Source: CAYQOX01 sp964419335
GTDB lineage: Bacteria > Hinthialibacterota > Hinthialibacteria > Hinthialibacterales > Hinthialibacteraceae
Assembly (NCBI GenBank): GCA_964419335.1
Contig: CAYQOX010000021.1
Location: 8,959 to 72,958 of the forward strand
Direction of reading: 5' to 3'
DNA: 64,000 nt
Shown here: positions 35,460-44,222 of the stretch, piece after piece
Numbering within the stretch: the stretch's first letter is position 1
How the letters are laid out: every line of letters starts with the position of its first letter
Position numbers and translations under genes: made by a program
The notes under the pieces: model-generated
What the model saw: only the letters and a program-made list of their open reading frames with translations
The model's database searches: none
What the model was told of the DNA's origin: nothing

Positions 35460-35954
35460 ATGAAGGTAGCGACTACAAGCAAATTTGCGAATGGTGTGCT
35501 TTTTGTGACTTTGGGCGTCTTGCTATTTGCTGTGCGTCACTTAGATCATTTCGCTGAATTGCTTGTCTTTTTGGTTGTCGGTGGAGCGTTTCTTTCCACT
35601 TACTTTTATTACCGGCTTTATGGCTTATTAATTCCCGGGGCATTATTGCTAGGAACCGGTTTTGGCTTGTGGCTGCAACATCGGGCAGAGTCTCTGCCGC
35701 TGGATTTCCCTCTTTTGGTGGGAGTTGGCGCCGGGTTTCTGTTGATTTATGGAATAGGCTATTTTTACGAGCGTCGTCGTGATTGGTGGCCCTTGCTTCC
35801 TGGATTCATTCTCTTCTTTCTTGAGTTTGTTCTTCGGTTCCCCGGGATGCTCATCCGCTATAAGGATTACTGGCCTTTCATTCTAATTCTTGCTGGTTTC
35901 ATCCTGATATTTTCTTCTTATTGTTCTTCCACACGAGTAAAGAAAGATGACTAA
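35460..35954 (+). CDS. Small multi-pass membrane protein
   Basis: I do not recognise a named family with confidence. The 164-residue product has about six predicted membrane helices, the last followed by a basic tail. It is reminiscent of LiaF/DUF5668-type membrane modules, but that is weak. The frame extends to GTG 35427 inside the preceding gene; ATG 35460, four bases after that gene's stop, is preferred. The stop overlaps the start of the CDF transporter gene by 8 bases, so the two are probably translated together. Function unknown. Confidence 0.6.
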   Translation: MKVATTSKFANGVLFVTLGVLLFAVRHLDHFAELLVFLVVGGAFLSTYFYYRLYGLLIPGALLLGTGFGLWLQHRAESLPLDFPLLVGVGAGFLLIYGIGYFYERRRDWWPLLPGFILFFLEFVLRFPGMLIRYKDYWPFILILAGFILIFSSYCSSTRVKKDD

Positions 35955-36900
35955 AGAAAGAAAAAGACTTCAGGATCTCACTCAAACAAATAGCAAAGAA
36001 AGGGGCTTGAGTGATATCCGATATGTCACCTGGGTAGGGATGATCGGCAACTTGCTATTAGCCCTGGTGAAATTTATTTTTGGTATGATAGGGAAAAGCC
36101 AAGCCGTCGTGGCGGACGCGGTTCATAGTTTGTCTGATTTAAGCACCGATCTCGCTATACTGATTGGTTCCCATTACTGGTCTCAACCGGCGGATGAGAA
36201 TCATCCTCATGGCCATGGCCGAATCGAAACCGTGATCACTGTTTTTCTGGGGGTTTTTCTTGCCTCGGTTGGCATTGGCATTGGTTGGGAGGCTATTCGT
36301 TCGCTGCAAAAAACCGAAAACGGCATTTCAATACCTTCGCTGGTCGCTTTTTGGGCGGCTGTTTTTTCAATCCTCACCAAAGAAATCCTCTTTCAATGGA
36401 CCGTGCGTATAGGCCGGCGTGTGAAATCGAAAGCTGTAGTCGCCAATGCCTGGCATCATCGTTCAGATGTATTTAGTTCGCTGCCGGCCGCTATTTCTGT
36501 AGCTGTGGCTGCCTGGAAGCCCCAATGGGCTTTTGTGGATCGAATCGGGGCTCTCATTGTATGCATTTTTATTTTGCAAACTTCTTGGTCGATCCTTTCT
36601 CCTGCTCTCATGGAATTGATTGATACTGCTGCCGCGCGTCATGACATTCAAAAAATCAAGGATATGGTAATCAAAGTGCCAGGGGTACGTTCTGTGCATG
36701 CGATTCGCACACGTTCCATCGGCTCGGGCATTGCCTTGGATTTACATGTGCTGGTGGATGGGGATTTAACTGTACGGGAAGGGCATAATATTGCCCGTCA
36801 GGTGAAATTACGGTTATTACGGGAAGGTCCGGATGTAGAAGATGTCATTGTTCATATTGAACCGTATGGAGAAGAAGAATCCTACGAAGATGAAAAATAG
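35947..36900 (+). CDS. Cation diffusion facilitator (CDF) metal transporter
   Basis: The 317-residue protein has about six membrane helices and a soluble C-terminal domain. The helix-2 metal site is DAVHSLSDLSTD and the helix-5 site AWHHRSDVFSS, with the conserved HPHGHGRIETV loop between helices 2 and 3. The C-terminal ferredoxin-like domain has VRSVHAIRTRSIGSGIALDLHV. CDF proteins export Zn, Fe, Mn, Co or Cd by proton exchange; the His-rich loop is typical but specificity is uncertain. A GC-rich hairpin directly follows the stop. Confidence 0.9.
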   Translation: MTKERKRLQDLTQTNSKERGLSDIRYVTWVGMIGNLLLALVKFIFGMIGKSQAVVADAVHSLSDLSTDLAILIGSHYWSQPADENHPHGHGRIETVITVFLGVFLASVGIGIGWEAIRSLQKTENGISIPSLVAFWAAVFSILTKEILFQWTVRIGRRVKSKAVVANAWHHRSDVFSSLPAAISVAVAAWKPQWAFVDRIGALIVCIFILQTSWSILSPALMELIDTAAARHDIQKIKDMVIKVPGVRSVHAIRTRSIGSGIALDLHVLVDGDLTVREGHNIARQVKLRLLREGPDVEDVIVHIEPYGEEESYEDEK

Positions 36901-36928
36901 GGCCTTGAAGCTCAAGGCCCCTCTTTTC
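36900..36928. terminator. Hairpin terminator after the CDF gene
   Basis: Arms GGGCCTTGA and TCAAGGCCC with a 3-base loop AGC are followed by CTCTTTTC on the plus strand. The stem starts inside the CDF stop codon and serves the convergent transketolase pair less clearly. Confidence 0.75.
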
Positions 36929-36947
36929 ACGTAACGTTCTCTTCCTT

Positions 36948-37898
36948 TTAACTTTTTGCTGCGACTTTTTGCTCGTGATAAAATTTCGCCGCGGCTCCAG
37001 CAATTCCCTCGGCATCGAGATGATAGGCTTTATAGAGATCCGCTTCACTTCCCGATTCACCAAACATATCTAATATACCCCATCGTTTGAGCGGAGCGGG
37101 ATAATGTTCAGCCAACACTTCAGCAACGGCAGAACCTAATCCCCCGATAATGGTATGATCTTCTACCGTAAACAAGCACGAGGTTTCTTGCGCGCATTGA
37201 ATGATTAACTGCTCATCGATGGGTTTGAGGGTATGAATATTGATGATACGTGCATCAATTTGTTCTTCTTGAAGGAGTTCTTTCGCTTTTAGGGCATGTT
37301 GAACCGTTCCCCCTGTGGCAAAGATCGTCATATCATTTCCCGGGGCGAGCCAGACTCCATGCCCTGCCTCAAATTCGTAGTTCGAATCGTTGACATCGGG
37401 TAGTTTTTGCCGGGTCAAGCGCATGTAGACGGGTCCCTCATGTTCTGCGGCGAATTCCACCGCTTTTTGGGTTTCGATATCATCGCTCGGTTGTAGCACA
37501 ACCATGCCCGGGACAGTGCGCATCATACTGATGTCTTCGAGTCCCATTTGGCTGTGTCCGTCTTCTCCAATACCTACCCCAGCGTGGGTTCCGATGATTT
37601 TTACATTTGTGCGCGAGTACCCCACTGACATACGGATGGTTTCGAAGCGGCCGGCGATAAAGCAGGCAAAACTGCAGATAAAAGGTACTTTGCCGCATAA
37701 AGCCATCCCGGCACCAGCGCCGATCATGTTGGATTCAGCAATACCCATTTCAAAAAAACGATCAGGATATTTATCGGCGAAGTGGCAAGTCATGGTCGAT
37801 TTACTTAGATCGGCGTCAAAAACCACGAGATTGGGATGCGTTGCTCCCAATTCCGCCAGTTTTTCTCCAAAGGATTGTCTTGTTGCTTTCTTGGCCAT
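36948..37898 (-). CDS. Transketolase, C-terminal subunit
   Basis: This 316-residue subunit contains the pyrimidine-binding and C-terminal domains of a split transketolase. The pyrimidine domain has FFEMGIAESNMIGAGAGMA and GIGEDGHSQMGLEDISMMR, and the last domain contains TVEDHTIIGGLGSAVAEVL. The N-terminal subunit is encoded immediately upstream on the same strand, with a 24-base gap. The enzyme transfers two-carbon ketol units between pentose phosphate intermediates with thiamine diphosphate. Two-gene transketolases are common in archaea and several bacterial phyla. It is cytoplasmic and has all the expected length. Confidence 0.93.
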   Translation of the reverse strand: MAKKATRQSFGEKLAELGATHPNLVVFDADLSKSTMTCHFADKYPDRFFEMGIAESNMIGAGAGMALCGKVPFICSFACFIAGRFETIRMSVGYSRTNVKIIGTHAGVGIGEDGHSQMGLEDISMMRTVPGMVVLQPSDDIETQKAVEFAAEHEGPVYMRLTRQKLPDVNDSNYEFEAGHGVWLAPGNDMTIFATGGTVQHALKAKELLQEEQIDARIINIHTLKPIDEQLIIQCAQETSCLFTVEDHTIIGGLGSAVAEVLAEHYPAPLKRWGILDMFGESGSEADLYKAYHLDAEGIAGAAAKFYHEQKVAAKS

Positions 37899-37922
37899 AA
37901 TTTTTCTCTTCCCAATTGTTAA

Positions 37923-38756
37923 TTATACTTTAACGAGTTCTTGCAATGCTTTTTCTTTTTCTTCTTGACTTGGGGCTTTTCCATGCCAACCAACATTATT
38001 TTCCATGAAGGACACCCCTTTCCCTTTGACGGTTTTTGCCCAGATCAAGGTTGGACGTCCTTTGGTTTGTTTCGCTTCATCCAAAGCATGGAGGATTTGT
38101 TCCATATCATGTCCGTTAATGGTAATGACATGCCAATTAAAAGCACGCCATTTGGCATCGATAGGCGTCAATGGCATTACATCCTCGACATAACCGTCGA
38201 TTTGCCCATTATTGTTATCCAGGATCGCAGTTAAGTTGTCTAATTGATAATGAGATCCCGCCATGGCGGCTTCCCATATTTGCCCTTCTTGGCATTCTCC
38301 ATCACCTACCATACAGTACACTTGCCAGTCTTTCTTATCCAACTTTCCTGCGAGAGCCATTCCCATGGCTATGGAGACCCCTTGCCCTAGGGAGCCAGTG
38401 GCCGCTTCGATCGCGTCCAATTTCACTCGGTCGGGATGTCCTTGCAGGCGGGAACCGTATTTACGCAAGGTCATAAGTTCCTCTTCCTCGATATAACCTG
38501 CCATGGCTAAGGCGGCGTACCAAGCGGGAATACAGTGTCCTTTGGACATAATGAAACGATCCCGGTCTTCCCATTTAGGATTGGCAGGATCGTGGCGCAT
38601 GATGCCAAACATAAGGGCGCTGACCAAGTCGGTTGCGGAAAGCGAACCACCGGGATGACCCGAGCCCGCTTCGGTCAGCATTTTAATCACATGAATGCGG
38701 ATTTGTTTGGCTTTTTCTTTGAGCGTGTTTATATCTCGTGTCAGTTCAAAAACCAT
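37923..38756 (-). CDS. Transketolase, N-terminal (thiamine diphosphate-binding) subunit
   Basis: The 277 residues cover the pyrophosphate-binding domain. Early KMLTEAGSGHPGGSLSATDLV and FIMSKGHCIPAWYAAL are hallmark transketolase segments. The thiamine diphosphate/metal motif is MVGDGECQEGQIWEAAM followed by ILDNNNGQIDG, carrying the GDG-to-N spacing. Near the C-terminus, VKGKGVSFMEN matches the end of this subunit. It is read first on the minus strand and forms a transcription unit with the C-terminal subunit. The spacer 38757-39026 upstream is AT-rich, with no gene recognised. Confidence 0.93.
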   Translation of the reverse strand: MVFELTRDINTLKEKAKQIRIHVIKMLTEAGSGHPGGSLSATDLVSALMFGIMRHDPANPKWEDRDRFIMSKGHCIPAWYAALAMAGYIEEEELMTLRKYGSRLQGHPDRVKLDAIEAATGSLGQGVSIAMGMALAGKLDKKDWQVYCMVGDGECQEGQIWEAAMAGSHYQLDNLTAILDNNNGQIDGYVEDVMPLTPIDAKWRAFNWHVITINGHDMEQILHALDEAKQTKGRPTLIWAKTVKGKGVSFMENNVGWHGKAPSQEEKEKALQELVKV

Positions 38757-39026
38757 GATTTTTCCTTACATAATCGTGAAATCCCTTTATGAAGACCGTG
38801 GGTAATTTGCTCCGAAATCATTATTTTACGGACAAATCTTTCGGTCGCAATAAAGGTTTTTTGTAGTTAAAGTATGGGAATTGGAAAGGAAGCACTATTT
38901 ATAATGTAAATATATTATATTATTCCATACAAAAAATGGAACGAAAACACAAAGTCTTCCTTACGAAAATATTTATCTGTAGGATCATAGCTTCACTTTG
39001 AAATTACGACAAGAGTTATGAAGAAT

Positions 39027-39635
39027 TTATAACGCGTTATTGATTTCTCCACCGCGATTCTTGCGGGTATCCCCTCCGGTGATGCCAACATCTCCCCAAC
39101 TGACCAAACCGTTGGAGGGATGGTACAACATACCGGGGTCTCCTAATCCAATCGCATACCATTCCAGCGCCGATTGGGCCTTGTCGGGACCAAAACTGTA
39201 GAGTAAATAACCGTTCATGCTCATATCACTGAGTCCCGCGCGTCCACACCAGGTGATATTCGGGAAATCAGGATAATATTTGAAGTTAAAGTACTTATAA
39301 CTTCGCTGCCAGGCGAAGGTGGAACCATCTCGATCAAAACGGTCTGCTCCTCCGAAGGGATCATCCATATCGACAGTGCTTAGATAGGCGACCGGGGTTG
39401 TGAGTTCATAGAGGGTGTTAGCCAAATCGGCTCCCCGTCCAAAGGGGAACTGATTATTATCGAGCCGGTACGTATGAAGAGCGACTTCGTAGGCTTTCAA
39501 GTCTCCTTTTGCTCGAGCCACCTTGGCACGAATTTGCGCGTTTAAAAAATTTGGAACCGCAATGGCGGCTAAAATTCCAATAATCGCGACAACGATTAGA
39601 AGCTCAATTAGGGTAAAAGCTCGGTTTATGCTCAT
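39027..39635 (-). CDS. Type II pseudopilin-like protein (orphan)
   Basis: The N-terminus is a type IV prepilin/pseudopilin leader, RAFTLIELLIVVAIIGILAA, with Glu at +5 and a long hydrophobic helix. Unusually the residue before the Phe is Ala instead of the common Gly. The 202-residue protein then has QIRAKVARAKGDLKAYEVAL and a beta-rich globular part that ends with SFGP, YHPSNGLVSWGDVG and an Arg/Gly-rich tail. The same C-terminal pattern occurs in the pseudopilin at 49992. No prepilin peptidase, secretin or ATPase is in the window, so its assembly machinery must be elsewhere. Confidence 0.82.
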   Translation of the reverse strand: MSINRAFTLIELLIVVAIIGILAAIAVPNFLNAQIRAKVARAKGDLKAYEVALHTYRLDNNQFPFGRGADLANTLYELTTPVAYLSTVDMDDPFGGADRFDRDGSTFAWQRSYKYFNFKYYPDFPNITWCGRAGLSDMSMNGYLLYSFGPDKAQSALEWYAIGLGDPGMLYHPSNGLVSWGDVGITGGDTRKNRGGEINNAL

Positions 39636-39753
39636 TTTTCAGAAATCCCTCTATTATAGGAATATTGATTCGCATTTATGAAATTATACTATTTTTGAAG
39701 TGTTTCGTCCCTTTGTCCAGCCATAAAAAACGCCAGAATCGCTTTTCCAGAGG

Positions 39754-39782
39754 CTGACGAATGAATCGCTTAGATGTAGGAT
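39754..39782 (+). promoter_or_regulatory. Candidate sigma-70 promoter for the HldE-C-like gene
   Basis: CTGACG (39754-39759) and TAGGAT (39777-39782) are spaced by 17 bases, 34 bases before the ATG of the nucleotidyltransferase gene. It matches the bacterial housekeeping consensus moderately. Confidence 0.35.
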
Positions 39783-39815
39783 AACACAAAAAAACTTACT
39801 TTAAGAGGAAGACTC

Positions 39816-40304
39816 ATGATTTTCCACTTGAATCATAAAGAGCAGTGGCACTCGGTAATCCAAAAATACCGTAAAGAAGGGAAGAAAATTGTCACAACGA
39901 ACGGAACTTTTGATATTGTTCATGTTGGGCATGTACGCTTGTTGAAAGAAGCAAAAGAGCAAGGCGATATTCTCATTTTGGGGCTGAATAGTGATGTTTC
40001 TGTCAAAGCCTACAAAAGTGAATTACGTCCCATTGTGCCCCAGGATGAGCGTGCCGAATTACTTTTGGCGTTTCGCTATATAGATGTCATTCTTATTTTT
40101 GATGAACCGGAAAGTCTGCGTTTTGTGAAAGAGGTTCAACCGGATATCCATGTGAAAGACTCGACTTATGGCTATGATCTGATCGAACGTCCCATTGTCG
40201 AAGAGTATGGCGGTAAGATTCATTTGGTGGAAAAAAGCGCTCATTCGACGACCAATATCATCGAAAAAGTGCTCGATATTTATAGAAAAGAAGCGGGTTA
40301 CTAG
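39816..40304 (+). CDS. HldE C-domain-like sugar-phosphate nucleotidyltransferase
   Basis: The 162-residue protein is the stand-alone nucleotidyltransferase domain of RfaE/HldE. NGTFDIVHVGHVRLL gives the HxGH motif near residue 34, GLNSDVSVKAYK binds the sugar phosphate region, and SAHSTTNIIEKVL closes the fold. HldE-C makes ADP-glycero-manno-heptose from heptose 1-phosphate for lipopolysaccharide core; stand-alone versions (HldC) do the same with a separate kinase. No kinase or epimerase partner is in the window, and the nucleotide used is not certain. It is convergent with the next gene, 17 bases away. Confidence 0.85.
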   Translation: MIFHLNHKEQWHSVIQKYRKEGKKIVTTNGTFDIVHVGHVRLLKEAKEQGDILILGLNSDVSVKAYKSELRPIVPQDERAELLLAFRYIDVILIFDEPESLRFVKEVQPDIHVKDSTYGYDLIERPIVEEYGGKIHLVEKSAHSTTNIIEKVLDIYRKEAGY

Positions 40305-40321
40305 AGGTGAGGTGACAACTA

Positions 40322-41584
40322 TCAAGACACAAAAATTCCTTCTTTATTGAGTTTCTTACTCAATTTTGTTTTTTCTGATAGGTCACTACATTGTAAAATG
40401 TTTTCGGTTAGAGTGGTAATGTTTTTTCCTCCTAGTTTTTTCACTCTCTGGGCTGTTTCTGAATCCGGGCAATGGATGATTAAGGCATCATGGATAGAGA
40501 TCGTTTTCGTATTTCCATGCCATTCCTGGATTTCATGAACCACATTTTGAGGGAGATTTTTTTGACTCAAGGTTTGGAGAGTGGATAAAATGGTGTCAAC
40601 ATCGATCCCAAAAAAGGCCGCTTTTTTTATAGACTCTTTGGTGATTTTAAATACATTCCCTAGATTCTTTCCAGTACGTTGAGCGAGCGGTGTAAGAAGA
40701 TATTCTGCATAAGAAGAAGGCTCAAGGAAAATAATCTCATAATTGGGTTGTACGATGACCTTGTCTTGAGCATGGATTGGATATTCGAAATGATCTCTTG
40801 TCCCCAAGAAATAATGTCCGATATCGGTCATGGCAAAATAGAGTTGTTGATTTGTATCGACTCCTAATTTAATTCCACCCAAGGGAAGTAACCGAATGAA
40901 AAGAAAATCTTGTAATAGATTTCTCCAAATTAATTCAGCTTGATGTTTTGAAAGTCGGGCAATTCGAAACATTCCTTTGGGAAGATTTGTGTAGGGATTG
41001 TTGGACGGTTTGCAGCATTTGTCGATGAATTCCTCGAGTACGTGAAAATCATCGATTTTCAAATTCTGGAATATTTCTATGATCTTTTTTTCAATCTTAG
41101 TGTCAAAGTCAGAAAAATTCATATAATGATTGGGTAGAAAATCGATAGAATTATTGAAATCAACTAAATGTTCTTCGTATTCATCTGAAAAAATATCAAA
41201 ATCTTCCAAATTCTTCGTTTTTTTGAAATGTTGATTTAGAATCCATACAAGACGTTTTTTATCGCTAAATCCCAGCCAGGCTCGCCCCATGGGAGTAATC
41301 TCATACCTCAAATCTTTCCCTTCTTTTCCCTTTAAATGCAATAAACCCAAGTACTTCGCATTTGAAACCGTGTTAAGGATTCGACCTTCATTATCCACAT
41401 GAAAAAACAGATCAAATAAATTATCCAAAGATACAATTTTTTGAATTAATTCTTTATTCCTTTTTGCAAAAATTTTTCCGTCATTGCCACGAATGCGAAT
41501 GGGTTCCAATAAACTCTCTCGCAATATGTATTTTAGATCTTCTATTAATATAGGGACGTGGAAAGTCTGGTGGATTTTGGACAC
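40322..41584 (-). CDS. Stand-alone XPB/Ssl2 helicase-associated-domain protein
   Basis: This 420-residue protein lacks helicase Walker motifs. Its C-terminal half matches the Helicase_C_3/XPB-associated domain: KVIVQPNYEIIFLEPSSYAEY, then LGNVFKITKESIKKAAFFGID and LPQNVVHEIQEW. In other bacteria this domain accompanies XPB-type helicases or occurs alone in putative DNA-repair proteins. The N-terminal part, with an EITPMGRAWLGF winged-helix-like segment, is not recognised. It starts at GTG 41584 behind AAGGAGAG and follows dnaB by 69 bases on the same strand. Its coding sequence is visibly more AT-rich than its neighbours, possibly a sign of separate origin. Confidence 0.7.
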   Translation of the reverse strand: MSKIHQTFHVPILIEDLKYILRESLLEPIRIRGNDGKIFAKRNKELIQKIVSLDNLFDLFFHVDNEGRILNTVSNAKYLGLLHLKGKEGKDLRYEITPMGRAWLGFSDKKRLVWILNQHFKKTKNLEDFDIFSDEYEEHLVDFNNSIDFLPNHYMNFSDFDTKIEKKIIEIFQNLKIDDFHVLEEFIDKCCKPSNNPYTNLPKGMFRIARLSKHQAELIWRNLLQDFLFIRLLPLGGIKLGVDTNQQLYFAMTDIGHYFLGTRDHFEYPIHAQDKVIVQPNYEIIFLEPSSYAEYLLTPLAQRTGKNLGNVFKITKESIKKAAFFGIDVDTILSTLQTLSQKNLPQNVVHEIQEWHGNTKTISIHDALIIHCPDSETAQRVKKLGGKNITTLTENILQCSDLSEKTKLSKKLNKEGIFVS

Positions 41585-41653
41585 TTGATCTCTCCTTATG
41601 ATTGATACGTAAAAGTAAGATTCAAGAAATCAAAAGATGCAATTTTTTATTCT

Positions 41654-43045
41654 CTAAAACGGAACGTCTTGATCCGGGGGAGCAGCATCAAAAAAACGAG
41701 TGTACTCACGGGCGAAGAAGATATCCACTTCACCAATAGGTCCGTTCCGGTGTTTTCCCACGATCAATTTGTAGGAATAGCGAATTTCCCGTCCCGCTTC
41801 TAGGTCTTCTTCTTCTCCTTCGAAGGTTTCTTTGATGGGTTCGCGGTGGAGGAAAACGACCAGGTCGGCATCTTGTTCGATGGCTCCGGATTCGCGCAGA
41901 TCGGAAAGCCGTGGAGTATGATCATCGCGTTTCTCGATCGCGCGGGAGAGCTGCGAACAAGCGATGATGGGGATATCCAGATCGCGTGCAAGAATCTTGA
42001 GCGAACGTGAAATTTCAGAGACCTCTTGCTGCCGACTTTCAACCCGCCCGCCGGAGTTCATTAACTGCAGATAGTCTACAATCAGCATTCCTAGATCTGG
42101 CCGTTCTGATTTGAGCCGTCGCGAACGGCTAAACACTTCCGTGGGTGAGAGATTGGGTGTGTCATCGATATAGAGGGGGATCTCTTGGATATCGTTAGCG
42201 GTTTTAAGCAGCCGGCTCGCGTCTTTTTTGGTAAAATAGCCGGAGCGTAGGTGTTTAAGGTTTACTTTTGCTTGCGAACAGAGAACCCGTTCGGCAATTT
42301 GCTCGCTGCTCATTTCCAGCGAAAAAACCCCTACCGACACACCTGCGAGGGCGATATTTTCGGCTACGTTAAGAATGAAACTGGTTTTACCTACCGAGGG
42401 ACGCGCTGCCAGAATAATCAAATCCGAACTTTGGAATCCTGAGGTTAAACTATCCAAATCACGAAATCCCGTTGCGAGGCCGGTGAGGGAGCCTTCGCGC
42501 TCATGAGCCATTTGGACTTTTTCGATTGCCGTCTCTAAAAAGCGACCCACAGGATTAAAAGAACGTCCACTGCGTTGCTGAGATAAATTAAAGATACGCG
42601 ATTCTGCAAGAGAGATCATTTCCTCTCCGTTTTCGCCCTTATCATACACATCCTTGATGATGGCAGAACATTCACGAATCAATCGACGTCGTAAGGCGTG
42701 ATCGCGCACAATCGCAATGTGATAATCAATGTTGGCAGTGGTAATGATGCTCTGCGCTAGTTCAGCGAGATAATAGGCGCCTCCGACGGAGGGTAATTCA
42801 TTCTTCCGCTCTAAGGCATCTGACAGAGTCATTAGATCAATCGCTACACTATTGGCAGCCAATGCAACCAGGGTTTGGAAGATTTTTTGATGACTGGGCT
42901 GATAAAAATCTTCTTCATTAAGGAGTTCATTCGCGCGGTGTAAAGCTTCTTCATCACGCATCATGGCGCCCAGCACCCGCTTTTCTGCGTCAAGGTTGTG
43001 GGGCATGCTGCGATCTGCCGAGACGAGTGGATTCGTCTTTGCCAT
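41654..43045 (-). CDS. dnaB: Replicative DNA helicase DnaB
   Basis: The hexameric helicase of the replication fork. The 463 residues have the N-terminal DnaB domain (MPHNLDAEKRVLGAMMRDEE) and a RecA-like C-terminal domain with Walker A ARPSVGKTSF near 215, Walker B LGMLIVDYLQLM and ELSRAIEK-type SQLSRAIEKRDD. DLRESGAIEQDADLVVFLHR is the arginine-finger region. Length is normal and no intein is present. It begins at ATG 43045 after AAAGGA. It lies downstream of the MogA gene on the same strand, separated by a 374-base spacer. Confidence 0.96.
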   Translation of the reverse strand: MAKTNPLVSADRSMPHNLDAEKRVLGAMMRDEEALHRANELLNEEDFYQPSHQKIFQTLVALAANSVAIDLMTLSDALERKNELPSVGGAYYLAELAQSIITTANIDYHIAIVRDHALRRRLIRECSAIIKDVYDKGENGEEMISLAESRIFNLSQQRSGRSFNPVGRFLETAIEKVQMAHEREGSLTGLATGFRDLDSLTSGFQSSDLIILAARPSVGKTSFILNVAENIALAGVSVGVFSLEMSSEQIAERVLCSQAKVNLKHLRSGYFTKKDASRLLKTANDIQEIPLYIDDTPNLSPTEVFSRSRRLKSERPDLGMLIVDYLQLMNSGGRVESRQQEVSEISRSLKILARDLDIPIIACSQLSRAIEKRDDHTPRLSDLRESGAIEQDADLVVFLHREPIKETFEGEEEDLEAGREIRYSYKLIVGKHRNGPIGEVDIFFAREYTRFFDAAPPDQDVPF

Positions 43046-43419
43046 CGTATTCCTTTCCTGAGTGGTCCCTCACCCTACAAAATTGGTGGGCTTTTTTAGT
43101 ACACCCACAGGCGTGGGTGATTCAATTGCATTGATTGGGCTTCTTATTGTGAAGTAAATTTAAAAAAGGTCAATGATGCATTGAAATTTATTTTATTTCA
43201 GAGTTTTTCTTCGAATTTGTTTGAAGAGATCAATCTTTTTGGTTTCTTTATACTTATTTTAGCAATGATTGAAGAGAGAGAAATCTTTCATTTTTTACAA
43301 TATTTAGGTTGGTTTTTGAGGATATTCCATCGATAATCCCTCAAGTAAAATCCATGTCTCAGTCCTTATTGGTGCTTCATTTGGAGTGAATGAAATGTAA
43401 TCCCTTGTTTTTATTACGC
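43046..43419. other. 374-base spacer between the MogA-like gene and dnaB
   Basis: No gene is supported. A GC-rich hairpin occurs at 43102-43119 (arms CACCCAC and GTGGGTG, loop AGGC), about 57 bases before the dnaB start on the minus strand. It lacks a T-run, so a leader hairpin or operator is more likely than a terminator. The rest is AT-rich and unstructured to the eye. Confidence 0.4.
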
Positions 43420-43929
43420 TTACTCTGATGCCTTGGGAGAACAGTCGACTTGCTCTTGTTTTAGCACCTTCACCGCATGTATCATTGACTTCATGACCCA
43501 TGAGAGACATTCCACCGCACCTTTGGGGCTTCCAGGAAGGTTGAGAACAAAAGTGTTGTGAATGGTTCCTGCGGTAGCCCGCGATAAGATGCCGTAAGGG
43601 GTGACTTCCATAGAACGACGCCGCATTTCCTCTCCAAATCCAGGCATTTCTTTTTCTAGTAACTCTTGAGTCACATCGACGGTAATGTCTCGGGGTGCGA
43701 TCCCCGTCCCGCCGGAGGTGAGAATGATATCAATCGCGGGATTTTGGGCCAAGCGCAGTAATGTTTCCCGTACAATCGTTTTCTCATCGGGTAAGACATT
43801 CACATTCGCACATTCTCCCCCTTTTTCATGAATGATTTCTTGTAATCGGGGGCCGGTTTGATCGGGACGAGAGCCATCAGCAGCACGATCGCTGATGATG
43901 ATAACAGCGATTCGATAACCATTGAGCAT
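43420..43929 (-). CDS. MogA/MoaB-family molybdopterin adenylyltransferase
   Basis: This roughly 169-residue protein fits the MoCF_biosynth fold. It starts YRIAVIIISDRAADG, binds the cofactor near DIILTSGGTGIAPRD and has the LNLPGSPKGAVECL motif. MogA adenylates molybdopterin before metal insertion; MoaB does the same in some bacteria. The frame extends to 43977, but GAAAGG sits about 9 bases before ATG 43929, which also gives the family's usual beginning. It complements the MoaD/MoeB and molybdate-type import genes at 7564-11725, although it is 30 kb away. Confidence 0.87.
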   Translation of the reverse strand: MLNGYRIAVIIISDRAADGSRPDQTGPRLQEIIHEKGGECANVNVLPDEKTIVRETLLRLAQNPAIDIILTSGGTGIAPRDITVDVTQELLEKEMPGFGEEMRRRSMEVTPYGILSRATAGTIHNTFVLNLPGSPKGAVECLSWVMKSMIHAVKVLKQEQVDCSPKASE

Positions 43930-44222
43930 GAAGTTCATCCTTTCAGCGAAACTTTTTATCGATTCATTCGTAAACAAAAGAAAGAGGTAAAGTTCTAACT
44001 TGTGTTTTGTGAGTACCTGAGTAGGTCTTCCGAAAAGAACATGTGACCTTTACCCTTGATGGAAAATCACAGCGTATTTTTTAGGTGGAACGTTTTTAAA
44101 TTTCGGTTACAGATAACTATATGAAAAGTCCACCAAACGTTGTTCTTTTCTTAGGAGTATAATACCATTCGTTATAGTTGAGAGATTATAAAAACCGCTT
44201 GGGGCGGAGGAAAAAAGAATCT

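Noticed and set aside
39027..39635. A type II secretion or type IV pilus locus near the pseudopilin
   Set aside because: No prepilin peptidase, secretin, ATPase or inner-membrane platform gene was found in the window, so only an orphan pseudopilin is reported.
41391..41399. TTATCCACA, identical to a DnaA box, near dnaB
   Set aside because: It is a single copy inside a coding sequence with no cluster or AT-rich unwinding element beside it, so not evidence for an origin.
43102..43119. GC-rich hairpin as terminator before dnaB
   Set aside because: No T-run follows on either strand, so it is listed only as a hairpin in the spacer.
43304..43510. Minus-strand 68-codon ORF overlapping the end of the MogA-like gene
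   Set aside because: It lies in another frame over a well-supported gene and shows no family resemblance.
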